From: Mongoliimonas terrestris
GTDB taxonomy: Bacteria; Pseudomonadota; Alphaproteobacteria; Rhizobiales; Pleomorphomonadaceae
Reading direction: 5' to 3'
DNA: 64,000 bases
Assembly (NCBI RefSeq): GCF_001927285.1
Contig: NZ_MSIG01000004.1
Coordinates: forward strand, 1-64,000
Shown here in pieces: positions 42,894-52,397 of this stretch. A program made the position numbers and the translations under genes. Each line of letters starts with the position of its first letter. Position 1 is the first letter of the stretch. The notes beneath the pieces are model-generated. The model did no database searches and was not told the origin of the DNA. It saw nothing but the letters and a program-made list of their open reading frames with translations.

Positions 42894-44594
42894 ATGCGCT
42901 TGAAACTCATTCTCCTCGCCACCGCGGCGGCCCTTGCCGGCGCCGGGCCGGCCCATGCCGAGCGGGGCGCCGACGGCCACGTCAACGTCATCTACTGGCA
43001 GGCTCCCTCGATCCTGAACCCCTTCCTCTCCGGCGGCACCAAGGACATCGAGTCCGCGTCCCTCGTCATCGAGCCGCTCGCCGGCTACGACGAAAAGGGC
43101 GTCCTCTTCCCCCGCCTCGCCGAATCCATCCCGACCGTGGAGAACGGCGGCGTCTCCGCCGACCTCACCACCATCACCTGGAAACTGAAGCCGGGCCTCC
43201 TGTGGTCCGACGGCACGCCGGTGACCAGCGCCGACGTGGTCTTCTCCTGGGAATACTGCACCCATCCGGAAGGCGGCTGCGCCCAGCTTGGCGCCTTCGA
43301 GGGCGTCAAGACCGTCGAGGCGGTCGACGACCTCACCGTGAAGGTGACCTTCGACGCCCAGAAGCCCGTGCCCTACGGCCCGTTCGTCGGCGGCCAGTCG
43401 CCCATCATCCAGAAGGCGCAGTTCGCCGACTGCCTCGGCACCAAGGCGCCGGAGTGCACCGCTGCCAACTTCGGGCCGATCGGCACCGGCCCGTTCAAGG
43501 TGGTCGACTTCAAGACCAACGACGTCATCCAGCTGGAAGCCAACCCGCACTACCGCGACCCGGCCAAGCCGGCCTTTGCCACCATGACCTTCAAGGGCGG
43601 CGGCGACGCCGCGGCGGCCGGCCGCGCCGTGCTGGAGACCGGCGAGTTCGACTACGCCTGGAACCTGCAACTCGCCCCGGACGTGCTGAAGGGCATGGCC
43701 GCCGCCGGCAAGGGCGAGGCCATGTCGGCCTTCGGCACCCTCGTCGAGCGCATCGAGATGAACCTCACCGATCCGTCGCCGAGCCTGCCGGAGGGCGAGC
43801 GCTCCACGGCCAAGCACCCGCACCCCATCCTCTCCGACCTCAAGGTCCGCAAGGCGCTCTCCATGGCGATCGACCGGGCGCTCCTCGTCGAAGTCGGCTA
43901 CGGCCAGGCCGGGCGGCCCACCTGCAACATCGTGCCGGCGCCGGCCATGTTCGCCTCCGACAACACGGACTGCCTGAAGCAGGACATCGAGGGCGCCAAG
44001 GCCCTTCTGACGGAAGCCGGCTGGGTGCCGGGTCCGGACGGCGTGCGCGTCAAGGACGGCATGCGCCTGAAGCTTCTCTACCAGACCTCCGTCAACGCCG
44101 TCCGCCAGGACTTCCAGGCCCTCATCAAGCAGTGGTGGTCGGAGATCGGCGTGGAGACCGAGCTGAAGAGCATCGACGCCTCGGTCTACTTCGGCGCAGA
44201 CCCGGGCTCGCCCGACACCTTCCAGCGCTTCTATGCCGACGTGGAGATGTACGCGAACAACTTCAACGGCACCGACCCGCAGGCCTATCTCGCCTCCTAC
44301 ACCTGCGAGAAGGCGCCGAAGCCGGAGACCCAGTGGCAGGGCGAGAACATCAACCGCTACTGCGACCCGGCCTACGACGCCCTGGTGGCGGAACTCGGCA
44401 AGACCGCGGACCTGACCAAGCGCACCGAGATCGCCAAGAAGCTCAACGAGATGCTGACCAAGGAGACCTACACCATCGTGCCGCTGGTCGACCGCGGCCG
44501 CGTCTCCGCCCGCTCCAACTCGCTCGGCGGCGTGGTGCTGAACACCTGGGACACCGAGCTCTGGAACGCCGCCGACTGGTACCGCATCAAGTGA
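42894..44594 (+). CDS. peptide ABC transporter substrate-binding protein
   Basis: 566 residues of solute-binding protein family 5 (DppA/OppA). A signal peptide (KLILLATAAALAGAGPAHA) leads into VNVIYWQAPSILNPFLSG, then the family block KPGLLWSDGTPVTSADVVFSWEY. The C-terminal lobe includes LVDRGRVSARSNSL. It binds peptides or other large solutes in the periplasm. GGGGG precedes the ATG. It is followed by two strong hairpins before the permease genes. Confidence 0.93.
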   Translation: MRLKLILLATAAALAGAGPAHAERGADGHVNVIYWQAPSILNPFLSGGTKDIESASLVIEPLAGYDEKGVLFPRLAESIPTVENGGVSADLTTITWKLKPGLLWSDGTPVTSADVVFSWEYCTHPEGGCAQLGAFEGVKTVEAVDDLTVKVTFDAQKPVPYGPFVGGQSPIIQKAQFADCLGTKAPECTAANFGPIGTGPFKVVDFKTNDVIQLEANPHYRDPAKPAFATMTFKGGGDAAAAGRAVLETGEFDYAWNLQLAPDVLKGMAAAGKGEAMSAFGTLVERIEMNLTDPSPSLPEGERSTAKHPHPILSDLKVRKALSMAIDRALLVEVGYGQAGRPTCNIVPAPAMFASDNTDCLKQDIEGAKALLTEAGWVPGPDGVRVKDGMRLKLLYQTSVNAVRQDFQALIKQWWSEIGVETELKSIDASVYFGADPGSPDTFQRFYADVEMYANNFNGTDPQAYLASYTCEKAPKPETQWQGENINRYCDPAYDALVAELGKTADLTKRTEIAKKLNEMLTKETYTIVPLVDRGRVSARSNSLGGVVLNTWDTELWNAADWYRIK

Positions 44595-44621
44595 TCCCTT
44601 GATCTCCTGAACGCCTGATCT

Positions 44622-44683
44622 CGGCGCGGGCCGCCACGGCCGCCCGCGCCGCCCCATGCGCCACGCCCCGTCCGGACGGGGCG
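44622..44683 (+). other. two hairpins between binding-protein and permease genes
   Basis: The perfect 10-bp repeat CGGCGCGGGC / GCCCGCGCCG (44622-44651) is followed by the perfect 20-base palindrome CGCCCCGTCCGGACGGGGCG (44664-44683). They lie 27 to 89 bases after the binding-protein stop and have no T-run. Confidence 0.6.
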
Positions 44684-44707
44684 ACCGCCAGGAGTTCCCC
44701 GCCGCCG

Positions 44708-45715
44708 ATGCTCACCTTCACGCTGCGCCGTCTCCTCCTGTCGATCCCGACGCTCCTGGCGATCAGCCTCGTCATCTTCCTGATCCTGGAGCTCGCGCCC
44801 GGCGACCCGGTCGCCTCCATGCCGCTCACCATCCCGCCGGAAGTGCGCGAGAAGATCCGCGAATCCCTCGGCCTCGGGGCGCCCTTCCATGTGCGCTATC
44901 TTCTCTGGCTGAAGGCCTTCTTCGTCACCGAGCCGCTGCACGCCCTCGACGCGCTCCTCGGCACCGATTTCGCCGCCGGCTCCCAGCGCATCCTCTCCTT
45001 CCAGTCCCGCTCGCCGGTGTTCGACATCATCGCCGAGCGTCTGCCGCAGACCCTCACCGTGGTCGGCATGGCCTATCTCATCGGCGTCCTCATCGCGGTG
45101 CCGATCGGCATCATCTCCGCCTACCGCCAGTATTCCTGGTTCGACCAGATCGGCACGCTCATCGCCATGCTGGGCTATTCGGTGCCCACCTTCTTCACCG
45201 GCGTGCTCCTCATCGTCGTCTTCTCCGTCCACCTCGGCTGGTTCCCGTCCATCTACGACACCACCCTCGTGGTCGACAGCTGGGACAGCTTCCTCCTCCA
45301 GGTGCGCCAGATGACGCTGCCGGTGGCGGTGCTCGCCCTCTACAACGCCGCCCAGATCAGCCGCTTCATGCGCGCCTCCATGCTGGACAACCTCCACCAG
45401 GACTATGTGCGCACCGCCCGCGCCAAGGGCATGGGCGAGCGCGTGGTGGTGTTCGTCCACGTCTTGCGCAACTCCATGATCCCGGTGGTCACCGTGGTGG
45501 CGCTCGGGGTGCCGGGGGTGTTCGGCGGCGCCATCATCACCGAGCAGGTGTTCAAGGTGAACGGTCTCGGCCAGCTCCTCATCACCGCCATCTACGGCAA
45601 CGACGTGCCGATGGTGCAGACGCTCACCTTCATCTTCGCCATCCTGATCGTGCTCTTCAACCTGGTGGCCGACGTGCTCTACGGCCTTCTCGACCCGAGG
45701 ATCCGCTATGACTGA
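44708..45715 (+). CDS. peptide ABC transporter permease DppB-like
   Basis: 335 residues with six helices. The first helix is LLLSIPTLLAISLVIFLILE; the ABC permease loop includes HVLRNSMIPVVTVVALGVPGV; the end is ALDPRIRY-like (GLLDPRIRYD). DppB/OppB proteins carry a longer first periplasmic loop, as seen here. It forms the channel with DppC. The stop overlaps the dppC-like gene by eight bases. Confidence 0.94.
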   Translation: MLTFTLRRLLLSIPTLLAISLVIFLILELAPGDPVASMPLTIPPEVREKIRESLGLGAPFHVRYLLWLKAFFVTEPLHALDALLGTDFAAGSQRILSFQSRSPVFDIIAERLPQTLTVVGMAYLIGVLIAVPIGIISAYRQYSWFDQIGTLIAMLGYSVPTFFTGVLLIVVFSVHLGWFPSIYDTTLVVDSWDSFLLQVRQMTLPVAVLALYNAAQISRFMRASMLDNLHQDYVRTARAKGMGERVVVFVHVLRNSMIPVVTVVALGVPGVFGGAIITEQVFKVNGLGQLLITAIYGNDVPMVQTLTFIFAILIVLFNLVADVLYGLLDPRIRYD

Positions 45716-46667
45716 CGCGCCCGCCCGCCCGGCCGAAGCCGCCGGCCCCGGCGGCGCGTCCCCGCCCGCCGCCGGGCAGACCCGAAAGCCGCCCGCCTCT
45801 CCGGCCGCCGCCGTTTGGCGCCAGTTCCGCAGCCACACCGGCGCCGTCGTCGGCCTCACGGTGTTCGCCGGCCTCGTCGTCGCCATCCTGTTCGGCCCGC
45901 TGGTCTGGACGGTGGATCCCCAGCTCATCGACATCCGCGCCCGCAACCTCGGCCCCACCTGGGCTCACCCGTTCGGCACCGACCAGCTCGGCCGCGACCT
46001 CCTCGCCCGGGTGCTCGCCGGCGGCCGGGTGTCGCTCGCGGTCGGCGTCACCGCCATGCTGCTGTCGCTCACCGTCGGCACCTTCGTCGGCGTCGTCGCC
46101 GGCTACTTCCACCGGCTCGACGGCCCCTTGATGCGGCTGACGGACCTCTTCCTCGCCCTGCCGGTGCTGCCGCTCCTCCTTGTTCTTGTGATGTTCTTCC
46201 GCGAACCGCTCGCCGGCGCCTTCGGGCCCGAGATGGGCACCTTCGTGCTCATCGTCTCGGCCATCGGCCTCACCTCCTGGATGCAGACGGCCCGCATCGT
46301 CCGCGGCGACGTGCTGGTGTTGAAGGAGCGGGAGTTCGTGCTCGCCTCAAGGTCGATCGGCACGCCCAGCCGGCGCATGATCACCCGCCACGTGCTGCCG
46401 AACGTGATGTCGCCCATCATGGTGTCCGCCACCCTCGGCATCGCCAGCGCCATCATCACCGAATCGGCCTTGAGCTTCCTCGGCCTCGGCTTCCCGCCCG
46501 ACTTCCCCACCTGGGGCCGGCTCCTCTTCGATGCGATCGACTACATCCGCGACTATCCGGAGCGGGTGATGTGGCCGGGGCTCGCCATTTCGCTGGTCGT
46601 GCTCTCCGTCAACTACATGGGCGATGGCCTGCGCGACGCGCTCGATCCGCGCATCCGCGGCCGCTGA
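45708..46667 (+). CDS. peptide ABC transporter permease DppC-like
   Basis: 319 residues. A cytoplasmic Pro/Ala-rich N-terminus of about 40 residues precedes the first helix. The family hallmark PFGTDQLGRDLLARVLAGGRVSLAVG is present, as is the C-terminal DGLRDALDPRIRGR. It pairs with DppB. It completes a five-gene operon in the order ATPase, ATPase, binding protein, permease, permease. The solute may be peptide or another nutrient; it is not determined. Confidence 0.94.
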   Translation: MTDAPARPAEAAGPGGASPPAAGQTRKPPASPAAAVWRQFRSHTGAVVGLTVFAGLVVAILFGPLVWTVDPQLIDIRARNLGPTWAHPFGTDQLGRDLLARVLAGGRVSLAVGVTAMLLSLTVGTFVGVVAGYFHRLDGPLMRLTDLFLALPVLPLLLVLVMFFREPLAGAFGPEMGTFVLIVSAIGLTSWMQTARIVRGDVLVLKEREFVLASRSIGTPSRRMITRHVLPNVMSPIMVSATLGIASAIITESALSFLGLGFPPDFPTWGRLLFDAIDYIRDYPERVMWPGLAISLVVLSVNYMGDGLRDALDPRIRGR

Positions 46668-46695
46668 CGATCGCTGTCCCGCCGACCCGGAGCCC

Positions 46696-47631
46696 TCAGC
46701 CCGGTTCGGGCGCGGGCGGCTTCAGCCCGCTGCGGCGGATGGCGTTGCGGCGAAGCGTGTAGGTGGCCGCGCTCAGGATCAGCACCGCCCCCACCACCGT
46801 CGCCCCCGTCGGCACCTCCGCATAGACGAACCAGCCCACCACGCCCATCATGATGAGGCGCAGATAGTGCAGCGGCGCCAGCGCCGAGGTGTCGCCCATG
46901 CGGAGCGCCCCGGTGAACAGCCATTGGCCGGAGGTGAAGAGCAGGCTCATCACGAACAGGATGACCGCGTCGAAGATCGTCGGCGTCACCCAGAACCAGA
47001 GCGCGGCGGGCGTCACCAGCATCAGCACCACCACGCCCTGCCAGAACATCACCGTCTCGGTGCGGTCGTAGTCGGCGCCGAGCCGCACGAAGATCATGCT
47101 GAGCGCGCCGAACACCGCGCCGGCGAGCGCCACCAGCGCGTAGACGTCCAGCCCGCCGCCGAACGGCCGCACCATGATGACCACGCCGACAAGCCCCACC
47201 GCCGCCGCCAGCCAGCGCCGCCAGCCGATCCGCTCCTTCAGAAGCACCGCGGCGAGCGCGGTGGCAAACAGCGCCTCGGTCATCTGGATGGCGGTCGCGT
47301 CGGCGAGCGGAATGAGGATCACCGCCGAAAGCCCGCACATCATGGCGCCGACGGCCGTCACCCCTCGCGCCACATGCAGATGCAGCCGGCGCGGCGCCCG
47401 GATCTCCGGCCAGAACCGCCGGTAGAAAGGCGCCATCAGGGCGAAGGCTGCCACCTGGCGCACGAACACCATCTCGATCACCGAAATGGTGTCGCCCACC
47501 GTTCGGGCGAACACCGCCATCGCCGAGAAGGTCACGAAGGAGAGGACCATCAGGATGGAGGCGGCGAGATTGGGCGTCAGTCCGGCGAAGGTTCTGGGAA
47601 TCCGCGACGCCGTCTCCGCCAGGAAGGCCAT
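46696..47631 (-). CDS. EamA/DMT family transporter
   Basis: 311 residues with ten hydrophobic helices in two EamA repeats. Blocks include VLSFVTFSAMAVFARTVGD, ALFATALAAVLLKERIGWRRW and the second repeat ending ALAPLHYLRLIMMGVVGWFVY. It is the third EamA-type exporter in the window; the substrate is unknown. The ATG at 47631 follows GGAG by nine bases; an ATG at 47640 would start on top of that site. It converges on the peptide transporter operon. Confidence 0.9.
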   Translation of the reverse strand: MAFLAETASRIPRTFAGLTPNLAASILMVLSFVTFSAMAVFARTVGDTISVIEMVFVRQVAAFALMAPFYRRFWPEIRAPRRLHLHVARGVTAVGAMMCGLSAVILIPLADATAIQMTEALFATALAAVLLKERIGWRRWLAAAVGLVGVVIMVRPFGGGLDVYALVALAGAVFGALSMIFVRLGADYDRTETVMFWQGVVVLMLVTPAALWFWVTPTIFDAVILFVMSLLFTSGQWLFTGALRMGDTSALAPLHYLRLIMMGVVGWFVYAEVPTGATVVGAVLILSAATYTLRRNAIRRSGLKPPAPEPG

Positions 47632-47825
47632 GAACCCCATCTCCGGTTGGCCGCGCCGAGCGCGACTCGCAAGGGCGAGCCCCCGCAGCCATCACGCCCC
47701 CATCCGGTCATCCGATCAAGGCGAACGCGGGGCGATCGGCTTGGAAAACCCGCCTTCGCCCTTCCTACACCCCCATTCCGGATCGCGTGTGACGGCGCGC
47801 GCCCGCGACCGGCAACGCATCCGCC

Positions 47826-48461
47826 TCAATCCGTCAGCACCAAGTCCGGCGCGGCGCTCTCCGCCATCACCAGCCGGCCGTTCGGCAGGTCGTTCTCCTC
47901 CACCTTGCGGCGGATCTCGGCCGCCGGCAGGCCGAAGTGCAGCCAGCGGGCCGTCAGCCGCTCACGAAGCGTCTCCTCCGGCGTCGCCACCAGCACGGAA
48001 AGGTCGAGCAGCGGCCGGATGCGCGCCCAGGGATCGCGGCGCGCCAGGAGGTAGTTGCCCTCCGCCACGATGATGCCGGTGTCGCGGGGGATCAGCCGAC
48101 CACCGGCGCGGGCGATCTCGATCGCCCGGTCGAACACCGGCACCGCGATCACCTCGTCCACATTCTCCTTCAGGCGTTTCAGGAGATGGATGAAGCCGTA
48201 GACGTCGAAGGTCTCGATGGCGCCCTTGCGCGGCAGGAGACCGAGTTCGCGCAGCACCGCGTCGTCGAAATGAAAGCCGTCCATCGGCAGCACGGCCGCA
48301 AGTCCGGCGCTCCGCGCGTTGATGGCCTTGGCCAAGGCGTCCGCCAGCGTGGACTTGCCGCTGCCCGGCGGCCCGGCGATTCCCACCACCAAGCGTTCAC
48401 CCGTGTAGCGGGCAAACAGCTTGCCAGCCAGGCTTTCGGCGTTTTCCGTCACGGTCGGCAT
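47826..48461 (-). CDS. P-loop nucleoside/sugar kinase family protein
   Basis: 211 residues. Walker A is VVGIAGPPGSGKSTLADALA, followed by LPMDGFHFDDAVL, the pattern of the uridine kinase/pantothenate kinase/FrcK group, and a late DLSVLVATPEETLRERLTARW. FrcK proteins are found beside fructose/ribose transporters in rhizobia, but here no sugar transporter adjoins directly. The phosphorylated substrate cannot be named. GAGG precedes the ATG. It is transcribed divergently from the SHOCT-protein gene. Confidence 0.86.
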   Translation of the reverse strand: MPTVTENAESLAGKLFARYTGERLVVGIAGPPGSGKSTLADALAKAINARSAGLAAVLPMDGFHFDDAVLRELGLLPRKGAIETFDVYGFIHLLKRLKENVDEVIAVPVFDRAIEIARAGGRLIPRDTGIIVAEGNYLLARRDPWARIRPLLDLSVLVATPEETLRERLTARWLHFGLPAAEIRRKVEENDLPNGRLVMAESAAPDLVLTD

Positions 48462-48734
48462 GGCCGGCCTCTTTTCCTCGCACCATCTGGATCGGGCACG
48501 TCTCCAGCGAAGGCGTGTCCGATTCCTTCGGCGTCACTCTGGCAAAGCTCCAACGAATAGGCGACTGATTATGTTCGCACTCTGGAAATCCGGAGGGGAA
48601 AACCCGTCGGCGCGCCGCGGCCCCGGGCAGGCGCTCGTTCCTGGCGCGCACCTGCTCCTCGCCGATTGCGGGAGCCAAAAACGGCGGATTGCGCTACCTC
48701 TCGGGTCAGTCGCCCTTGCAACGGACCCTTGCCG

Positions 48735-49577
48735 ATGAGCAGCCCCAGCCTTTCCCCCGCCGGCGAAAACGCGCTCGCCGGCATCGCCCACCGCCACGGC
48801 TTCTCGCCGGACGCCGCCCGCGCCATGGTGGCGTCGCTCTTTCGCGGCGGCGGCGGCATGGCCCAGTTCAACCATCCGGAATTCGGCGGCATGGGCCAGT
48901 GGTCCCAGGGCGGCATGATCATGATCGGCGACATGTTCAACAACGGCCTGAAGGCCCGCGTCTCCGCCCTTGCCGAAGACCTCGCCTTCGCCATGGGCCA
49001 GGGCACGATCGTGGAGGTCCGCCCCGCCGCCGGCTTCGGCGGTTTCGGCGGCTTCTCCGGCGCCGACTGGTGGCCGGAGGGCCTTGGCGTTCCGTCCTCG
49101 TCCGGCGGCCAGAACACCAGCCGCTACGCGGTCTTCCCCGCCACCCGGCGGCTCGCCGTGGAGGTGGACGGCATCGTCACCGTCTACGACACCGGCGACC
49201 ACCAGATCGGCGGCGTCTCCCAGCAGCAGGGCAACAGTCAGGACCTCGTGTTCCAGAGCCAGTACGGCAGCTTCCGCGTCCACGACCTGCCCCGCGTGCA
49301 GCCTGAGGGCCAAGCGCCCGTCCCCTCGCCGCCGGCCGACGCCGTGGCTTACGCCCCGCCGCCCACGAATCCCCCGCTGGGCGCGTTCGTCCCGCCAACG
49401 GCGACCCCGCGGGCCGCCGCCGAGGCGACGCCGGCCCCGGCCGCAGCCCCTTCCGGCACCGGCAGCCCGGGCGACATCGTCGCCGCCCTGGAACGGCTCG
49501 CCGCCCTCAAGGACAAGGGCTTCCTCTCCGACGACGAGTTCACCACCGCCAAGCGCGACCTGCTCTCGCGGCTTTGA
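48735..49577 (+). CDS. SHOCT domain-containing protein
   Basis: 280 residues. The first 190 residues are glycine-rich with repeated FGGFGG and MGQWSQGGMIMIGDMFNNGLKARV, a region of unknown function. A Pro/Ala linker follows. The last 35 residues form a SHOCT domain: IVAALERLAALKDKGFLSDDEFTTAKRDLLSRL, a short helical element found at the end of many bacterial proteins. The function is unknown. The start at 48735 is taken from the first conserved methionine; the upstream frame is not convincing. Confidence 0.85.
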   Translation: MSSPSLSPAGENALAGIAHRHGFSPDAARAMVASLFRGGGGMAQFNHPEFGGMGQWSQGGMIMIGDMFNNGLKARVSALAEDLAFAMGQGTIVEVRPAAGFGGFGGFSGADWWPEGLGVPSSSGGQNTSRYAVFPATRRLAVEVDGIVTVYDTGDHQIGGVSQQQGNSQDLVFQSQYGSFRVHDLPRVQPEGQAPVPSPPADAVAYAPPPTNPPLGAFVPPTATPRAAAEATPAPAAAPSGTGSPGDIVAALERLAALKDKGFLSDDEFTTAKRDLLSRL

Positions 49578-49583
49578 CCTGCC

Positions 49584-50486
49584 TCAGCGCGCCGGCTGCG
49601 GCACGTAGCGCCGCCAGTCGTGCTCCTCTCGGAAGCCCAGCACCTCGCGGGCCTTCCGGTTGGAGAGCGGCGCCTCCCGCTCGCCCATGGGGCGGCGGAT
49701 CGGCACGCCCGGCTGGTAGGTCTTCAGGAAGGCCTCGGTCGGCAGGTCGGCCGTAATGGTGTCGTTCACCGCATTGAACACCTCGAAGCCGAGGCCGTCC
49801 TTCATCAGGCAGAGGTGCACGATCTGGCCGAGGTCGCGCGCGTCGATGTAGCTCCAGGCGTTCCGCTTGCGCGACATGGGGTCCGCCACGAAGGCCGGGA
49901 AGCGGTCGTACTCGTGCGGTTCGATCACGTTGCCGATCCTGAGCGCATAGATGTCCGCGCCCGTCCGCATCGCGAAAGCGCGGGCGGTCTTCTCGTTCAC
50001 CACCTTGGAGAGCCCGTAGCTGTCCATCGGGTCGACGTCATAGTCCTCCTCCAGCGGGAAATGGTGGAAGTCCTTGTCGCCCTCGGCGAAGCAAACGCCG
50101 TAGGTGGTCTCGCTGGAGGCGATGATCACCTTAGCGATGCCGAGCTTCACCGCCGCCTCGATCACCGCATAGGTGCTCGTCACATTGGCCTTGAAGGTCT
50201 CGTTGTCCGGCTGGATCAGGATGCGCGGCACGGCGGCGAAGTGCACCACCGCGTCCACCTTGGCCGGCCCGGTGCCGCTCTCCAGTTCGCGCGTGTCGAA
50301 GTGCATGGAGAGCGCGTTGAACACCTGCCCGCTGTCGGTCACGTCGGTGATCAGCGTGTTGACGCCCGGGCAGTCGAGCGGCACCCGGTCGAGGTTCAGC
50401 ACCTGGTGGCCGTAGCGCAGGAGCTCCGGGATCACGTGCCGGCCGGCCTTGCCGCTTCCGCCGGTGAACACGACGCGTTTGGTCAT
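49584..50486 (-). CDS. NAD-dependent epimerase/dehydratase family protein
   Basis: 300 residues, extended short-chain dehydrogenase fold. The NAD-binding motif is VVFTGGSGKAGRHVIPELL, the catalytic Ser/Tyr/Lys set lies in IIASSETTYG and YGLSKVVNE, and substrate residues in YIDARDLGQIV. Related proteins act as sugar epimerases or uronate dehydrogenases. It is the last gene of the operon with a sugar transporter, SMP-30 lactonase and SDR, so a sugar-oxidation role is likely but not proven. AAGGA precedes the ATG. Confidence 0.86.
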   Translation of the reverse strand: MTKRVVFTGGSGKAGRHVIPELLRYGHQVLNLDRVPLDCPGVNTLITDVTDSGQVFNALSMHFDTRELESGTGPAKVDAVVHFAAVPRILIQPDNETFKANVTSTYAVIEAAVKLGIAKVIIASSETTYGVCFAEGDKDFHHFPLEEDYDVDPMDSYGLSKVVNEKTARAFAMRTGADIYALRIGNVIEPHEYDRFPAFVADPMSRKRNAWSYIDARDLGQIVHLCLMKDGLGFEVFNAVNDTITADLPTEAFLKTYQPGVPIRRPMGEREAPLSNRKAREVLGFREEHDWRRYVPQPAR

Positions 50487-50534
50487 GGGATGGTCCTTTC
50501 AATGGGAGCGTCTCGGGCGAGCGATCGGCCCCGG

Positions 50535-51326
50535 TCAGGGCATCAGCTGGCCGCCGTTCACCTCGATCACCTGGCCGATCACATAGGCGGAGAGGCGTTC
50601 GGAGGCGAGGAACAGGTAGGCGCCGACGCACTCCTCCGCCGTGCCGAGCCGCCCGGCCGGAATGGTGGCGAGCGCCGCATCGAGCTGCGCCCGAGTGGAA
50701 TAGCGTTCGTGGAAGGGCGTCTCGATCACGCCCGGCGCCACAGCGTTCACCCGGATGCCGAACGGGATCAGCTCCTTGGCCATGCCGCGCGTGACGTTTG
50801 CGACGAAGGCCTTGGACGAGCCGTAGACGCCGGCGCCGTTGCTCGCCCCGTTGCGGGCGGCGATCGACGTGGTGTTGATGATGAAGCCGCCTCCCGCCGT
50901 CTTCAGATGCGGAATGGCCGCGCGCGAGGCCGACAGCACGGACCGGGCGTTGAGGTCCATCACCGCGTCGTAGTGCGCGTCCGTCATCTCCGCATAGGGC
51001 ACCCGGGCCACCATGCCGCCGGCGTTGTTGACGAGCCCGTCGAGCCCGCCGAAGGCCGCCGCCGTCTCCTCCACCACCGCCGCCATGGCGCCGGACCGGC
51101 TGGCGTCGCCCTGGACGAGGTGCGCCGTGCCGCCCGCCTCCGCGATCCGCCCGGCGAGCGCCTCGGCCGCCGCGCGGCTGGCGTTGTAGTGCAGCCCCAC
51201 CCGCGCGCCGGTCGCCGCGAAGGCGAAGGCGAGCGCCGCCCCGATGCCCGTGGAGGCGCCGGTGATCAGCACCGCCTTGCCGGCGAGATCGGGGATCGTC
51301 GGCCAGGTGTCGGATGGGGCGGTCAT
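50535..51326 (-). CDS. SDR family oxidoreductase
   Basis: 263 residues, classical short-chain dehydrogenase/reductase. Cofactor motif TGASTGIG, NNAG in GLVNNAGGMV, catalytic Ser in NTTSIAARNG and Tyr-Lys in YGSSKAFVANV, with the usual ending YVIGQVIEVNGGQLMP. It probably oxidises or reduces a sugar or sugar acid, given its neighbours (SMP-30 lactonase and sugar transporter). GGAG precedes the ATG at 51326; an in-frame TTG is three bases earlier. Confidence 0.92.
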   Translation of the reverse strand: MTAPSDTWPTIPDLAGKAVLITGASTGIGAALAFAFAATGARVGLHYNASRAAAEALAGRIAEAGGTAHLVQGDASRSGAMAAVVEETAAAFGGLDGLVNNAGGMVARVPYAEMTDAHYDAVMDLNARSVLSASRAAIPHLKTAGGGFIINTTSIAARNGASNGAGVYGSSKAFVANVTRGMAKELIPFGIRVNAVAPGVIETPFHERYSTRAQLDAALATIPAGRLGTAEECVGAYLFLASERLSAYVIGQVIEVNGGQLMP

Positions 51327-51479
51327 CAAGGCTCTCCGGAGAAGGCGCGGCCGTCCGGTCCGGCGGCCGCCTGCCGCCAGACCTAGGGCGCTTCCCGCCT
51401 GGGCGCCAAGTCGTCAGTTGCCGCGATGATCTGCCGGCCCCGAGGCGATCGCCTCATCGCGACGCGCAGACGCCGGCCC

Positions 51480-52388
51480 TCACGGCCGCAGAACGCCCGT
51501 CGCGCGCACCGGCACCCGCCACACCGACGCGCTCGCCGTCACGAACAGGGTCGAGCGCTCCGGCCCGCCGAACGTCAGGTTGGCGACCGGCCCCTCGATC
51601 AGGATCTTGCCGAGCAGCGTGCCGTCCGGCGCAAGCGCATGCACCCCGTCGCCGGCGCTCGTCCACACGGTGCCGTCCGTCGCCACCCGCAGGCCGTCCG
51701 GCAGGCCCATGTCGATGGCGGCGAACACCCGCCCGTCGGCAAGCCGCCCGTCGTCCGTCACCCGGAAGGCGCGGATGTGCCGGGGCGCGTCCGCCACGTG
51801 GCTCGCCCCGCTGTCGGCCACGTAGAGCGTCGTCTCGTCCGGCGAGAAGGCGAGCCCGTTCGGCTGCAGGAAGTCGTCCACCACGCGCGTCACCGCCCCG
51901 CTCGCCCCGTCGATGCGGTAGACGCCGCGCACCGGCTGCTCCGGCTCGGCCTGGAAGCCCTCCCGGTCCGACATGATGCCGTAGGTCGGATCGGTGAACC
52001 ACACGGACCCGTCCGCCTTCACCACCACGTCGTTCGGCGAGTTCAGCCGCCGGCCCTCGAACCGGTCGGCGAGCACGGTCCGCCGCCCGTCCGGCTCCGT
52101 GCGCACCACCGACCGGGTGCTGTGCTCGCACGTCACCAGCCGGCCCTCCCGGTCGCGGGTGTTGCCGTTGGCGAACCGGCTGTCCGCCCGGAACACCGAC
52201 ACGCCGCCCGTCGGCGTCCAGCGGAAGGTGGTGTGGTTCGGGATGTCGTTGAAGAGCAGCATGTCGAGGTCGGCGAACCACACCGGCCCCTCCGTCCAGG
52301 TCGCGCCGGTGTGGATCCGCTCCGGCCGCGCGTCGCCGTCGATCATCGCTTCGAAGCGCGCGTCGAGCACCAGATAGGGGCTGTCCAT
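51480..52388 (-). CDS. SMP-30/gluconolactonase family protein
   Basis: 302 residues, a six-bladed beta-propeller lactonase. The signature WTEGPVWFADLDMLLFNDIPN, the metal-binding LNSPNDVVVKADGSVWFTDP and QPNGLAFSPDETTLYVAD are all present. It hydrolyses sugar-derived lactones to the acids, coupling with dehydrogenases such as the SDR downstream. It follows the permease gene by nine bases, so it belongs to the transporter operon. GAGGA precedes the ATG. This supports an oxidative route for the imported sugar. Confidence 0.93.
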   Translation of the reverse strand: MDSPYLVLDARFEAMIDGDARPERIHTGATWTEGPVWFADLDMLLFNDIPNHTTFRWTPTGGVSVFRADSRFANGNTRDREGRLVTCEHSTRSVVRTEPDGRRTVLADRFEGRRLNSPNDVVVKADGSVWFTDPTYGIMSDREGFQAEPEQPVRGVYRIDGASGAVTRVVDDFLQPNGLAFSPDETTLYVADSGASHVADAPRHIRAFRVTDDGRLADGRVFAAIDMGLPDGLRVATDGTVWTSAGDGVHALAPDGTLLGKILIEGPVANLTFGGPERSTLFVTASASVWRVPVRATGVLRP

Positions 52389-52397
52389 GGCCGGTCC

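Noticed and set aside
48570..48737. Small open frame MFALWKSGG... of 55 residues upstream of the SHOCT gene
   Set aside because: It has no ribosome binding site of note, overlaps the SHOCT start and shows no recognisable domain.
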